Source: Mallotus nudiflorus (taxonomy: Eukaryota; Streptophyta; Magnoliopsida; Malpighiales; Euphorbiaceae). Taken from it: DNA of 64,000 bases. The notes under the pieces are model-generated. The model was not told where the DNA came from. It ran no database searches and saw nothing but the letters and a program-made list of their open reading frames with translations. The stretch is from NCBI GenBank assembly GCA_947683625.1, contig CANTUR010000279.1, forward strand, positions 3,404,363-3,468,362, in the 5' to 3' direction. The number at the start of each line of letters is the position of its first letter. The first letter of the stretch is position 1. Positions 11,726 through 22,925 of the stretch are shown here, piece by piece. A program made the position numbers and the translations under genes.

Positions 11726-12560
11726 GCTTTCTTTATTGTACCTACTTATTTATAAATATATTTTATATATGCATGTATGATGTGCAATTTTCATACAATG
11801 CATGCTTAACTCCTCTATGCTACTTATGAGTGCGAGCGAGAGCACATAGTTTATCATGATCGTATTGGTTGCTTTGTTATATCATTTTCCTAAGGTCATG
11901 GACTATAGGTGTTGTATTTGGGCATTTGTATTGCACATGTTGTAGTATTTATGTATGATGATGACTATAGTATATATGCTTCTTGCGATTGCTAAGCTTG
12001 TTGATGTTTGTCATTACTATTGTCAGCCTCTTTTATTTTTCCCTCTTTTGCCTAAGGCGTCTCCTTATGAAGCTTTTTGCATTTAGTTGGGGTTTTTCTT
12101 TCCTTCCTTCTTTTGCCTAGGTTGTCTCCTTTTAGAGATATTCACATCTAGCTAGGCCTTTTTTTTAAGGCTTTAATGATGGTGGCTGATCCCTAGGGAT
12201 AGAGTTTAAAGAAGATAGTAAGAACTATGGTCATATAATGAAAGGAAAAGTAAAGCATGTTTGATGCAATCCATGATGATAACATGTGTTGCACTTTTTA
12301 AAGACATTTCATATTGATTGGCCATCATTCTCATTTCATTGAAATCATTTATGAAAAGCTCAGGTGCATTAATACAAATTTCAAACTTGAGGTTACCCCT
12401 ATGCCTGACTAGCCTTCTTAGGTTTTCTAGTTAGGTATTTAGTCTGTTTCCCTAATTTTTTATTATACTACCCATTTAGGGTTTTCAACCTAGTGGTAAG
12501 TCCCTAATTTTAGCATGAGTAGCCATTTTTAGGTGTTCAACCCAATGATATTTTTTTACC
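11726..12560 (-). repeat. Reiterated motifs downstream of integrase in element B
   Basis: On the minus strand, just after the pol stop codon, several degenerate copies of a 60-85 bp unit appear. They share parts such as GAAAACCCTAAATGGG, CTAGAAAACCTAAGAAGG and GACGCCTTAGGCAAAAGAGG. Related units follow integrase in D (47300-47530). The part from about 11726 to 12000 shows nothing recognisable. Confidence 0.6.
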
Positions 12561-13640
12561 CTAGACATAGTACTTTTGCAAGCGGTCTGCATTAAAAAGT
12601 TCAGAGAATTCATTGCCTTTAGCATCCATCAGCTTGCCTGCTCATTTTGATAGGACATGCTTGACCAAGTACTAGTTTGGTTTGACTTTCCTTTTAAGGG
12701 TCTGGAATGTTCTGCCTTGGTTGCTTTAACACCTAGTCTCTTACTTTTACACTCTTATGTTTCACCTTTCTATTGAAGGTTTTGGCTAGTCGAGCCAAAT
12801 ACAACTGTGTGTGGTATAGATCCTTGAGCCTTTGATTGTCTAAGAGAGTGAGATTATCATGCCTATGTTAGGCCCATTGTACTTATAGCAATTCATATTC
12901 AATTGCTACCCAAAGAGAATTGATTTATGTTTTAATTAGAAGTTCTACTTTTTATCCGTATACTAGTGAGAAAGGAGTTGCTCTTATAGAAGTTCTAACT
13001 ATTTTTCGATATCCCTATAAGGCATATGGAAATTTTTCTACCCAGTCTCGATAAGTCTAAGTCATCTTTAATAAAATCTTCTTGATGTTCTTGTTTACAG
13101 CTTTGACGACCCCATTTGCTTGTTGTCAGTAAGGAGAAGATTTGTGATGTTCCACCATATAACTCCTTAGTGGTTCTCTAACTTCCCTTTGGAATTGAAT
13201 ACCATTTTCAGAGATGATATGATGGGGGATCCCATATCGAAAAAATAGATTTCTTTTGATGAACTTAGCCATTTGCTTGGCTCCTATCCTTATGAATGAT
13301 TATGCTTTGACCCACTTTGTGAAGTAATCCACTACTACTAAAATGAACTTGTGTCCATTCAAGGCTGTCGGATGGATTTCCCTAATTAAGTCTAGTCCTC
13401 ATATTGTGAAAGGCCATGGAGAGGAGATGTAGTGCAATTTTATTAGGGGAAGGTGGCTAACATTCTTGTGGATTTTACACTTGTGGCATCCCCTTAAGAA
13501 TTTGATACAGTCTTCCATCATTATCAACCAAAAGAAGCCTTGTTTGATTAGCTTCTTAGCTAAGGTTGCTCCATTCATATATGGATCATAAACACCTTCA
13601 TGTACCTCTTCCATTGCTTTTGTAGCCTCAGTTTCATATA
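12561..13640 (-). pseudogene. Integrase of element B, inactive
   Basis: Integrase inserts element DNA into the chromosome. The HHCC zinc region is at 13614-13399 (HEGVYDPYMNG, then CHKC). The core follows: GLDLIREIHP keeps the first catalytic Asp, the second is Glu (SENG at about 13207), and the third, normally Glu in NGAVEAANK, is Lys (about 13102). The C-terminal end NADRLQKYYV and its TAG at 12561 are intact and match the end of D's integrase (N-x-D-x-L-x-K-Y-Y). Stops interrupt the core. The active site is lost, so this copy cannot function. Confidence 0.85.
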
Positions 13641-13849
13641 GACATTGAAATTATAACCCATATGAAGTTCATCTATATAACACTCCTTGATGCGATGTGA
13701 ATTTTGACTCTAATCGTCGGATGACTACTTTATCTTTTTCACTTTCTTGATCAGGATAGGCTCATTCCTTTATATATCTTTGGATGTCGTAGAACTAGGG
13801 GTTTTCAGCTATTTTTGTCTTTACTATCCCACAGCTCTTATAATAGGGT

Positions 13850-14370
13850 TGTCCTAATTAGAGTAGGATTAAAGGCTTCATAGGCACTTTGGATGGTCCT
13901 TCCGACACTGACGCTAAGGAAGCAAGTGCATCTGCCATTTGATTGTTGTTCCTAAGGAGATGCATAAATCTGCATTTTAAAAAGGACATAGTGAGCAATT
14001 TAAAGTGATCCAGGTAAGGCCTTTGGTGATGTTCTTTTAATTCCCATTCTTCTGTGGCATGATTGATTACTAGCATAGATTCTCCAAAGATTTTAACTTT
14101 TGTAACATTTAAGCCGATCAATGCATCTATTCATAGTGTCCATGCCTTATATTCTACTTCATTATTTATGACTATAAACTTAAGCTTTTTGACAATTAGT
14201 ACTATGTCGCCTTTCTAGAGATTGTAATATGATACTGACTCCTGCACTAAATTGATTAACTACTCCATCAAAATACATCCGCCATCCTTGAACCTCGATG
14301 GCTGAACTAAGGTCATCCAAGAAGTCTAGCTGGATTTCTTTTGAGTTTGGAATGAGGTTAATAGCTAGAA
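13850..14370 (-). pseudogene. Second (archaeal-type) RNase H of element B
   Basis: After the first RNase H comes WRMYFDGVVNQFSAGVSIIL (about 14290-14230), the start of the extra RNase H domain typical of the plant Tat lineage. The C-terminal half is at 14121-13858, with KIFGESMLVI (Glu-Ser where Gly-Asp-Ser is usual) and ADALASLASV. The middle with the AEYEA motif is damaged. This domain removes RNA from RNA-DNA hybrids during reverse transcription. Confidence 0.75.
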
Positions 14371-14880
14371 ATTCAGCCACTGCTCTTCCTTTTATTGTCT
14401 TCTTAGTCAGGTATTGCACATCAAATTCTATCAATAGCATGAGCCACTTGGCAAGTTTTCCCATTAAGGAGGGAGCTTCACAGAGGTACTTCATTGGATC
14501 CATTTTAGACATAGCTTGAAGTTTGTAGAACTAAAAGTAATGTTTGAGTTTCTTCATTACCCATACCATTGCCAAGCATATATGCTAGACTTGGCTATAC
14601 TTTTCCTCATACGATAATGTCTTCTTACTTAAGTAACAGACTGCAAGTTATGCTTTTGTTTCTCCCTCTTGGGCTAACATTGCACTGATTGCATTTCCTT
14701 CGATGGCCAGATACATAATTAAAGGTATCCTTGGTTTAGGTGGTTTCAGAACCGGTGGGTCAGCTAGGTAGTTTCTGATCTTGTCGAATGCTAACTGACA
14801 TTACTCATTCAACTCAATTAGCTAATCTTTTCTTAGTTGCTTAAAGATTGGTTAACACACTCTATTAACTTAGTGATGAA
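14371..14880 (-). pseudogene. First RNase H / connection region of element B
   Basis: The region downstream of RT on the minus strand is badly broken until 14512, where a frame reads MDPMKYLCEAPSLMGKLAKW and KTIKGRAVAEFLA. This is the conserved end of the gypsy RNase H and linker. Its equivalent in D is near 45340-45480. Confidence 0.65.
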
Positions 14881-15640
14881 TCTACCAATGAATTATAGTT
14901 TTCCTATAAATCCTCTTATCACTTTTTCTATTTTTAGCACTAGCATCTCTCTAACTGCTTTAGCTTTGTCTAGATCCATTTTAATCCCATTCTGACTGAC
15001 AACATACCTCAACATCTTTCTTGAAGTGACCCCAAATAAACATTGCTTCGAATTAAGCTTAAGATTGTACTTCTTGACTCTTTTATGGAACTTTTCAAGA
15101 TTTGACAGATGTTCTTCCCTATTTTTTAACTTGACCATCATATCATTAATGTACACGTCCATTTCTTTATTTATCATGTCATGGAACATTGTAGTTGCCA
15201 TTCTCTAGTAAGTTGCTCCTACACTCTTAAAACTGAAAGGCATTACTCTGTACTAGTATGTGCCCCATTCTATTATAAAAGTCATCTTTGCTTTGTAGAT
15301 GATGGCCATTAGGATCTAATTGTACCTAAAGAATCCATCCATAAAGGAGTACATTGCACATATGGTGGTGCTATCAACCATTATATCTATGTAAGGTAAT
15401 GGGAAATCAACTTTTGGGTAGGCCGTATTCAAATCTCTGTAATAGACACAGATTCTAACCCTTCTGTCTTTCTTCGGTACTGGCACCACATTTGCTAACC
15501 ATTTTGGATAGTCTACTACCTCTAGGAATTTTGCCTTATCTACTTCTCGATGTCTTCTTTCACTAGTTGGGCCCATTTTGGTCTGAGCCTTCTCAGTATC
15601 TGCTTTACTAGTTTACACCCATTTCAGTAGGGATAAAGTG
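14881..15640 (-). pseudogene. Reverse transcriptase of element B, active site mutated
   Basis: The minus strand encodes FLEVVDYPKWLANVVPVPKK, RICVYYRDLN and DFPLPYIDIMVD (15576-15316), then MATTMFHDMINKE and VYINDMMVKL (15201-14893). The catalytic motif is normally YVDD; here it reads YIND (about 15142-15150), so one of the two metal-binding Asp residues is Asn. A frame change separates the halves. Downstream, NLKLNSKQCLFGV is typical of Ty3/gypsy RT. Confidence 0.88.
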
Positions 15641-15682
15641 TTTAGCAATGTCTATGTCAATACCAGGCACATCGTCGTATGT

Positions 15683-15997
15683 TTAGGAAAATATTTTTGA
15701 ATATTTTATTAATATTTTTTCAATTTCTCTCTTCTCTTCTAGATTAACATCTTTCAAAATATGCAGAATGCGTGGTTCAAATTCCTTGACAATGTTAAAT
15801 GATTTAGTGCATATGCAATAAGTGTCAAAGATGATAATGTTTTGATCAATGCAATGCACACTACCATTAGGAAAGACATTAAACAAGTAAGAAAAATTTG
15901 ATTTCATTGCATTACCTTTAGAGTTCATTACATCATCAGTTTCAAACAAAGAAAAAGTGTAGAAATTAAGGAAGTGAACTTTCTTTAAATTAGTCAC
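15683..15997 (-). pseudogene. Protease-RT linker of element B
   Basis: The frame contains YTFSLFETDDVMNSK and NVFPNGSVHCIDQN, then LEEKREIEKILIKYSKIFS, the segment that leads into RT. The first part is nearly the same in element E (60917-61042): I count about 9 differences in 126 nt. The function of this segment is not known. Upstream of 15997 the sequence switches to the ORF1-like gene, which marks the gag-protease deletion. Confidence 0.6.
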
Positions 15998-16009
15998 TTG
16001 ATAGATGAT

Positions 16010-17190
16010 TCTGTCTTTGGATCACCCACTATTTATATGTCTCATTAGTAACATTGTCCCCACTAGTAGTAGTAAAATGGTGGATTATTCTGTTGCCACA
16101 TGTCATGCTGAAGTGATCCACAAACCTTTATTGTATCTTATTACTAGAGAAATCTGCAAGCTTAGAAGGTATGTGTTGTTTCTCGCTAAACTATCTCTTT
16201 ACTAGTGCTAAATAGTAGTGGGTGCATAACCTGAATCATGAGATGGGCACATGGTTGACATATGTGTAGCGAGTCACATGTTCTGGCTTCCACCATGGAC
16301 ACATCCATCTGTTCTGGTGTATTCTTTATGCATTCGACCCAGTATTAGGCTGTGATGTGGGCAGAGCATCTATGAACATCTATATAGTGTCTCTCTAGGT
16401 GATTCCTGGGTTGGTATCTAATCCAGTTACCTACAGGTTTGTTGAGCATACTTAGATTTTCTTACAACTATATTTAAAGCAATAGGGGGCTCCTAGTGAA
16501 GTTTTGACTTTTCTCATTTTTAAGGTCATTTAAACTTTGATGGTCTCTTCTAAAATCAGTTGGAAGGGATTCATTCCGCATTCTATTCCTTCATTGACTT
16601 GGAGTATCTTGTAATCTCTTAGCCCATCATTTGTGATGGTGAAATATTGTATAAAGAGGTAACACGTAAGGAGGCATGCCCAAATTAAGGTACTAGTCTT
16701 CTTGGTGGTACAAGCAGCCATGACTTGTATGAAAATCAGTCATTTGCACTATGTGGCTAATTTTTCAAGCTTTTGTGAGCTTAGATCAAGAAAATTAGCT
16801 CCAAGTCATAAGTTCTTGATATCTTGGCTAGTAAAGAATACTTATTCTATATTAGTGGGCATTCGCCCTGCTATGGTACTGAATTCTTCATATAATGGGC
16901 ATCATTATATAGTGTTGAATCATAATACATGCTCTTGAGGATCACAGAATGTCACAATGGCATTCAAGGGTTCACAGTAGGAACACATATTGGAATGTCT
17001 TGATGCATAGCATTTTGTATGGTTGCAAGCTCTTCCAATCGACCTTATCAAGGTTGTGGAGGAAATGTCTAGTAATTTTGGTTTGGGTTTGGGGATTTTT
17101 GACTATAATGCTATACTCAATCAGGTCTTGTATCCAAGCTCTTAGTTTCCTATTGCTTTAATGAGAAGGTTCAGCTTCGTGATTACTAAT
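16010..17190 (-). pseudogene. ORF1-like gene of element B (DUF7745-like)
   Basis: It follows the leader in sense orientation, where Ogre-type elements carry an ORF1 upstream of gag. The start codon equivalent to E's gag ATG is ATT here (17188-17190). Recognisable pieces are RKLRAWIQDLIEYSIIVKNP (about 17160-17100), PLYEEFSTIAGRMP (about 16880), DFHTSHGCLYHQE (about 16730-16690) and WMCPWWKPEHV with VPISCFRL and LVKRQFSEKQHIP (about 16310-16170). The 'WxCPWW ... VP ... RQF.E.Q.IP' layout is that of a plant family often annotated DUF7745. The function is unknown. Many stops are present. The family name is from memory. Confidence 0.5.
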
Positions 17191-18120
17191 GTTTGAACAT
17201 TGTATTCCTATACATTTATCAAGGTTAGCTAAATGAATGATGGATGATGTGTGCCTACAAAAGAAAGGGGTGAGCATGTATGCATGGAGTGGAAGCAAAA
17301 TCCTATAAAGAATGATGATAATTGCTATAAGAAATAGTGGTTAGTACGTGCTATCTACATGTACAGTATGTATGCATGATTAATCTTGAGAGTTGGTTAG
17401 TATTTCTTATGCAGTGAATAAACCAATCATAAGCAAGCTCTTGCTTCTAACTTTATTTCTCCATAAGGTCATTCAGTTTCTTTCCTACATGGGTTTTGAA
17501 CTTGTAGTCATTGGGGGACTATGGTTCTACTCTCAGAACTAGGCTGCTTTAATTTATATGGATCAAAACCAAAGGGTGAACTAAGAAATGATACTGAAAT
17601 GTACTTGAGGTAATCATATGATGTCAATATGGGGATCAAATGTTGGGCTTCAAATGATGTCCGGAGCCTATATGCGCCCGTATGTATAGGGCCAAGGTCA
17701 ATCAAAAGGAGCCTGAGTTCTTATCCTTATATCAACATTCAATATGTTTACCAAAAGTCATGAAAGTATCATTCAATACTTTACAATTTGATTTTTTCAA
17801 CATAAAGGTCCATAATCTAGTTGAATTCCTACCCTATTCATTTGATTTAATAACAATAAATGGACGATGTCTCATAGGTTTTATCATCAAGGGATGTCAT
17901 TATTTATTAGTTTGTATAGACTATTCAGGCTAAGGTACATGATTCTTATTATTCCTCATGCTTTGTGCTCGCACAAAGTATATAAGAATCATGTGGGTCT
18001 GAGCATAAACATTCTATGAAAACTGAGTGCTCTCACTTTACTAAGCAAGCATTGATGAGAGGTGAAGTTGTAAATTCTTCATTCTATTTAATTCTAGTAA
18101 GGTCTTAATCATGTTAGAGA
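17191..18120 (-). other. 5' leader of element B with a splice-acceptor-like site
   Basis: Read on the minus strand this is homologous to the E leader at 55300-56277 along its length, for example GTTTTCATAGAA and ACGTGATTCT-type blocks. Both leaders contain CTTTTG(T/C)AG/GCACA about 65 bases before the start codon, a good acceptor sequence. No protein is visible. Beyond about 18120 the sequence changes to element F. Confidence 0.65.
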
Positions 18121-18123
18121 GGA

Positions 18124-18520
18124 TTGGAATGTCCACCACAAGTAAAGGAAACTCAAAAAGAGGAGGAGGATGTTGACCTTGAGCACTTTCCTAATTGTAC
18201 ACCACTTGGTGATGTCCCATTACTCATTTACCCTATGCAAGGTGAAGTCGGTGGTTCTTTAAGTGGACACTATAATATTTGGGATCAAATCCTAGATAGT
18301 CAAATTGTAATGCAGCAATAATTAAATGCAATGGAGACTTGAAACTAACAATTTGATCACAGGTAAAGGAAAATGGAATACAAGTTAAATCAATTCTTTG
18401 CCTATTATGGTTATAGTATTGAGTCTCCTCCACCAACTCCTATAGATGATTAGGGGAGTATTTCTTTCCTTTCCTTACTATTATGGTGTCACATTAGGGA
18501 CAATGTGCATTTTTAAATGT
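18124..18520 (+). pseudogene. Unrecognised retroelement coding tail in F
   Basis: An open stretch of 65 codons with an acidic start (KETQKEEEDVDLEHFP), then NIWDQILDSQIVMQQ, a stop, and further readable FDHR-RKMEYKLNQFFAYYG and SPPPTPIDD. Such a Gln-rich then Pro-rich tail ahead of 'GTGGGGGAG' is common in plant gypsy polyproteins, but no catalytic motif is visible. I cannot name the protein. Confidence 0.35.
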
Positions 18521-18692
18521 GGGGGAGGGAGTAGTAGTAGTTGTTATTTTCTTAGTTGTAAGTCTAACTTTATGATTATGGGTTATGTTTTATTATTTTA
18601 TGTCATCTATGCTTAATTTTGCTTAATTTTATATTCTCCATATTTTTAAATAGTTTTCTCTTCAAATGAGGACTAAAAAAAAGTATGCTTAT

Positions 18693-18854
18693 AAATGTGA
18701 TGCATTTTGAGTAAGTTGTATGTAAGTGAATATGCCCCTTAATTACACTCATTCGAAAAGAATGTATGACATTAAAAGTTGTTACATTTCAAGTAAGTTA
18801 TGTGTAAGTGAGTATGCTCCTTAATTACATTCATTTAGAAAGAAATGCAATTAG

Positions 18855-18855
<1 letters not shown>
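18693..18855 (+). repeat. Direct repeat, about 84 bp x 2
   Basis: Two adjacent diverged copies share AAGTGARTATGCYCCTTAAT and TTACATTCATT-type segments. They lie in the 3' non-coding part of F. Confidence 0.75.

Positions 18856-18856
<1 letters not shown>

Positions 18857-18905
<49 letters not shown>
18857..18905. repeat. (AT)n microsatellite
   Basis: About 49 bases of uninterrupted AT dinucleotides. Confidence 0.97.
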
Positions 18906-18909
<4 letters not shown>

Positions 18910-19296
18910 ATGTGTGTGTCTAAAAAATCCATAAGAATTGTAAGTTAATGCGTGCTTAATCCTTGTCCCATGGCTACTTTGGTTCTTAAAAATCCTAAGT
19001 TTGATGAATGAGCATTATGACTATAAAGCTTAGTTAGCACTTTGACTTTATATTTTTTGATTTTGTTCTTAATAGTTTGAGGTAAATTGTTAAACTTATT
19101 AATTATGCTATGAAATTTGTCTTATCTATCATTGTTAAGTATTGGAAGTTTAGTTACTAACTACCATTTTCTTAAAAATTTCTTCCTTAATAAAGATGAC
19201 ATGTTGAGACAACTACATCTATTTTGGTGAAGATAAAAGATTTTTATTATTCTCCCACTTAGGTCTTTAATTCTTGCTTGAGGGTAAGTAAGGTTT

Positions 19297-19311
19297 GAGT
19301 GTGGGGGAGTT
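19297..19311 (+). other. Polypurine tract of element F
   Basis: GAGTGTGGGGGAGTT directly precedes the LTR start TGTTATAATGC. Confidence 0.7.
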
Positions 19312-19690
19312 TGTTATAATGCAAATTAGCATAGTTCTTTAGGGTAGTTTTAGTTTAGTTTTCTTTAGTTGTTTGTTGTGTTTGTTTAAGTTTTTATGCA
19401 TTATTTCTATTTAGATTTGTTTATGTTTTTCTTATGTTAATAACATACATTACTTAATATCAATATTAGTCCAATCAATTTCATTAGTGTAGTTAGTAAT
19501 TAGTAACTTTAAGTTAGTTAGAACAAATTAATATTTTTTTAATATCGTTTACCTATACATTCGAGTATTTATCCTATTAATACAAAATTTACTATGAATT
19601 CTCCGTTGTTCGACACTCAACTTACTATATACTTAGTCTTAGAGACTAAGATTTAATTTGACCTATAGTAGTAACCTTTGCATGAATGCA
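19312..19690 (+). mobile_element. 3' LTR of F (L3), internally deleted
   Basis: It starts TGTTATAATGCAAATTAGC like the solo LTR at 2375, and ends with the same GTTCGACA / CTTAGTCTTAGAGACTA block. At about 380 bp against about 1550 bp it lacks the middle of the LTR, including the TATA box. The exact right end is not resolved. Confidence 0.6.
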
Positions 19691-20790
19691 AGAATTCCAA
19701 AACTACTAGGATCATAACACATTGGATTTACACAATTAATTACTTGCATGCTTAATAGACAACATAAATCAAAGATTCACAAAACAACCAAACATAAAGC
19801 TTGGCTTAAGACCTACATCTAGAGTTTAGTAACACTTAGAAACTCCAAATGTTAGTAGGATGGTTGATAAGCTTTAGGAAATGGTTGATACAAATCTACA
19901 AGCTCCTAGCTCCCCAAGTGTGAAGCCTCTAGCTTGAAACACACAAGTGGCACCGAAATGACTCCAAACTTTAATGGACCTCTACCCGTAACCTCCTCCT
20001 TGATAGTGACCTAAAAGCTTGCTAGAGTTCCTCTCCTTGCTTGGATGATATAGGACTTCTTGCCTCCTTTGGATGTAGCCTTCACTTGCATAAATCTTAT
20101 ACAAAGGATTATGACAATGGACTTATGAAGAAACATAACTCTTGTATCTCTTACTCACACACTGACAATCACTTAGAAGAAAGATGAAAAAGAAGAATTA
20201 ACTATTATTTTCTTTTTTAGTATTTTCTCTCTAATGCAAGTGGTAAGTGAAGTATCCAGTGTGTAAAGAAACTCCACTAACTTAGTGTATGTATGTAAGA
20301 GACTAATTTACATGTGTAAAGATTCTCCACTAACTCAAGCTTGAGTGTAGGATAAGCAATCTCATGCATTGTTTACTTTTTCACTGTAAGTGTAAAATAA
20401 GCTATCTCATGCATGTAGAGATTGACCACTAACTTTAGGTACATGCTTATAACACATCTCCATGTTGTCAACCATGAAATCACATTGCATGTAAAACAAT
20501 GCTTATGTGGCCACCATGTAATCACATTGTATGTAAAGCAATGCTTATATGGCTACCATGCAAGCATGATTATCACATGGTCATGCTTATGTGACACCTC
20601 ATTAAGTATATGGGCTTTGACCTTATTTATCTCTTAAATGAGCACATCTCTATAACATCCACTAATTATTCATATGGGCTTTATTTAACATTTAAAAAGG
20701 CCCATCTTAATAATACACATAATTATTTAAGCCCATCCATCATCTATTAAGCTAAATGTATATAGCCCATCTCATGGTCCATATCCAAAC
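19691..20790. other. Unassigned LTR-like spacer with short direct repeats
   Basis: No gene or retroelement protein is visible. Direct repeats of GATTCTCCACTAACT / GATTGACCACTAACT with AAGC(A/T)ATCTCATGCAT are at about 20310-20435. A 40-45 bp repeat with TCACATTG(C/T)ATGTAAA(A/G)CAATGCTTAT is at about 20472-20570. GGGCTTT and GCCCAT motifs near 20620-20790 resemble copia LTR ends, so it may be an inserted LTR of unknown type. Confidence 0.4.
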
Positions 20791-22470
20791 TGTAAGCACA
20801 ATCAACTTGAAGGGTATGTTAAAAAAAGGTGGTTTAGTATAAAACACATTATAGTCAAACTTGCCTAAAGGCTGACCTAATAAGTCTTATGCTCTTTCCA
20901 CATCTTTAGGGGTATTAGGAGATTTCTCATTGGTTTTAACGTCTAGGTCCTCAAAGCAGTTTAGCACTTCTTCCTCACTAACTCGTGAGTTGATCATCAT
21001 GGTAACTGAGGGTGGTACATTTTGGTAGTTTGGGAAAGGATTATTTTTAGTGCTTAGGTTTTCAAGGTCTGTGATCTTTCTAGAGTCTATAAAGTTTTGG
21101 ATTTCATGTTTGAGGTAGATGTAGTTATCCATGGAGTGTTAGAGGTTTTGATGGAATTGGCTGTGCTTGTTTGGGTTATAGCTTAGGGTGTTTAGGTTTG
21201 GTGGGTTTGGATTAGGTAAAGGTTAAAGTAAGCCCTTTTGCATTAGTTGCTCTAGGACTTTTGAAAAAGGTTGGTTAAAATTGGAGAATCTCCTTAGTTG
21301 TTGAACAACATGCACTTCCATAATTCGGCTTGTGCTTCCTTGTTGTATGCCCCCAGTTGGGTAGTTCCTTGTGCTAGTAGTTCTAGAGCTCTTATTTTTC
21401 TCACTCTCAATCTCCTTAGCTTGCAACCCATCATCATAAAGGTCTACAAATGTCTTGGGGTTTATCGTCTGTAACCTCTTAACCAGATTGGGTGACACAT
21501 TTTGAATAATCATTCTAACATAATCCTTTTCAGCCATCTTGTTCTTCATTAATCCTACCTTATTCATGAATCTAGTAAAAAAATCTTAGAAAGACTCATT
21601 AGGCTTCTGCTTAGTCAATTTTAGATCCTTGATAGACACTTCAAGCCTGGTATTGTAGTCATATTGCTTCTGAAAAGTGGTATACAGTTCCCTCTAATCT
21701 ACTCGGATAGACGTCTCCAACCCATGATACCAATTAACAGCCATAACCTCTAAGGATAGTACAAAAAACTTGGTAACTATAGACAGAGGAGCCTTAGTGG
21801 TGCTCATAGTAATTTTGTACTGACTAAGGTGGATCCTTGGGTTCCCAATACTGTCAAACTTCTGCAGTGATGACATCTTAAACTTATCAAGTAGCTTATA
21901 TTCCTCAAATTACATCATATCATCAAAGTCAAACGAATATTTGATGCCCTGTCCTCTCTTCAATTCTTCCATTTTAGACATCTTCTCTGTTTGTGCTTTC
22001 ATCTTGTTGGATTCTAGCTCTTACACCAGCTCAAGTGATTCTTTCTTAGCTTTCTCTACTAAAAGGTTCTCCACATCCTCATATTTCATTTCCACAGCAG
22101 GCACAATCCTTACAGCATTCAATGGTTGTCCTCCAGTAGGTGGAATTGCAACAATGGGTGCAGGTACAACTGTAGCCGATGGCATTAACCCAGCTAAGGC
22201 TTGTCTTATTTCATCTTACATTATTGCTCTTATGTCATTCATCAAAGCTCCCTTAATGTCTTCTAGGGTCCAGTTTCCTCCTTGTTGTTGTTCCATCTCT
22301 TCTATTTGAGTTAGTCTAGCTTATAGGTAAAGCAAGTTGATAGGGCTCTTTTCCAAACTATGAAGGATCTCTTTAGCTATTGATTTTGGACTAAAATCAA
22401 TTCTTACTAATCTACCACTACTCCATTTCCAAACACTCAAATCAGTCATAAACTTCCATTTAAGCATAAG
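20790..22470 (-). pseudogene. Gag of Tat-like element 'G' (fragment)
   Basis: Minus-strand gag homologous to that of D. Pieces in order: a start near 22466; MEQQQGGNWTLEDIKGALMN (about 22296-22235); SSLQKFDSIGNPRIHLSQY (21876-21820), the core of the retrotransposon gag domain; FMNKVGLMKNKMAEKDYVRM (about 21570-21500), the other conserved block; MDNYIYLKHEIQNFIDSRKI (21132-21070), the segment after the zinc motif; and a trace of the L-G-Q-P-L-G-K-F-D-Y module near 20850. Gag forms the particle that packages element RNA. Stops and frameshifts are frequent. No pol follows; it is joined to unassigned sequence at about 20790. Confidence 0.8.
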
Positions 22471-22654
22471 ATATGCACCAAACTCTTATAAAAGTACACC
22501 GATGTGGACTCCATCTATTTAAAGACACTATGCATGTGCCACTTTCTTTAAGAGACTCAACATCCTACAAAAGAAGAAGAGTAAGGCAAATCCACTGTAA
22601 GGATATCTTACTCCAAATCATTAAAATAACATCCTCAATATGATAAATCACTGC

Positions 22655-22735
22655 ATCATTATTGCATCATCACTGCATCATCACTATATCATCACTATAT
22701 CATTACTACATCATCACTACTACATTATTCATCAC
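22655..22735 (+). repeat. 12-bp tandem repeat (CATCACTGCAT-type)
   Basis: About seven copies of a 12-base unit such as ATCATCACTGC / ATCATCACTAT. It begins the 3' array cluster of element H. Confidence 0.85.
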
Positions 22736-22737
22736 TT

Positions 22738-22925
22738 AAGAGCACTCTAGCACTGCTTAGAAGTACCCTCACATTGCTTAGAAGCACTCACTTTCACATT
22801 GCTTAGAAGCACCCACATTGCTTAGGAGTATTCTTACACTGCTTAGAAGCACTCTCATTGCTTAGTAGAACTCACACTCCTTGCTTAGGAGCATCCACAT
22901 TGCTTAGGAGCATTCTCATTTACTT
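22738..22925 (+). repeat. Tandem repeat CATTGCTTAGAAGCAC, 20-30 bp
   Basis: About eight copies of a unit built on CATTGCTTAG(A/G)AGCA(C/T) with variable spacers. It is a second repeat family in the same 3' region. Confidence 0.85.

Larger units (their letters stand above)
7877..18120 (-). mobile_element. Tat-like element 'B' (L1 family), 5'-truncated, internally deleted
   Basis: Read on the minus strand: leader (18120-17191), ORF1-like gene, a short linker that normally follows protease, RT, RNase H, archaeal-type RNase H, integrase, 3' repeats, an antisense PMD gene, a tandem array, polypurine tract and the first 238 bp of the 3' LTR. The gag and protease are missing between 16010 and 15997. 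The LTR is cut by the insertion of element A. Leader, linker and LTR all match element E, so B and E belong to the same L1 family. Confidence 0.75.
18120..19690 (+). mobile_element. 3' end of an LTR element 'F' (L3 family)
   Basis: It holds a short protein-coding tail, two GTGGGGGAG tracts (18519 and 19301) and an L3 LTR starting directly after the second. A sequence like GACAATGTGCATTTTTAAAT before GTGGGGGAG is common at the 3' end of plant gypsy elements. The upstream part of the element is absent; the junction with B's leader is near 18120. Confidence 0.55.

Noticed and set aside
15026..15208. Plus-strand open frames over B's RT and RNase H (also 14298-14519)
   Set aside because: Antisense shadows of clear RT and RNase H on the minus strand.
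17682..17933. 83-codon plus-strand open frame, and 17508-17705 minus
   Set aside because: Lie in the leader of B, homologous to the untranslated leader of E where no such frame is kept.
20422..20637. 71-codon open frame rich in His and Leu
   Set aside because: It runs through direct repeats and no family is recognisable.
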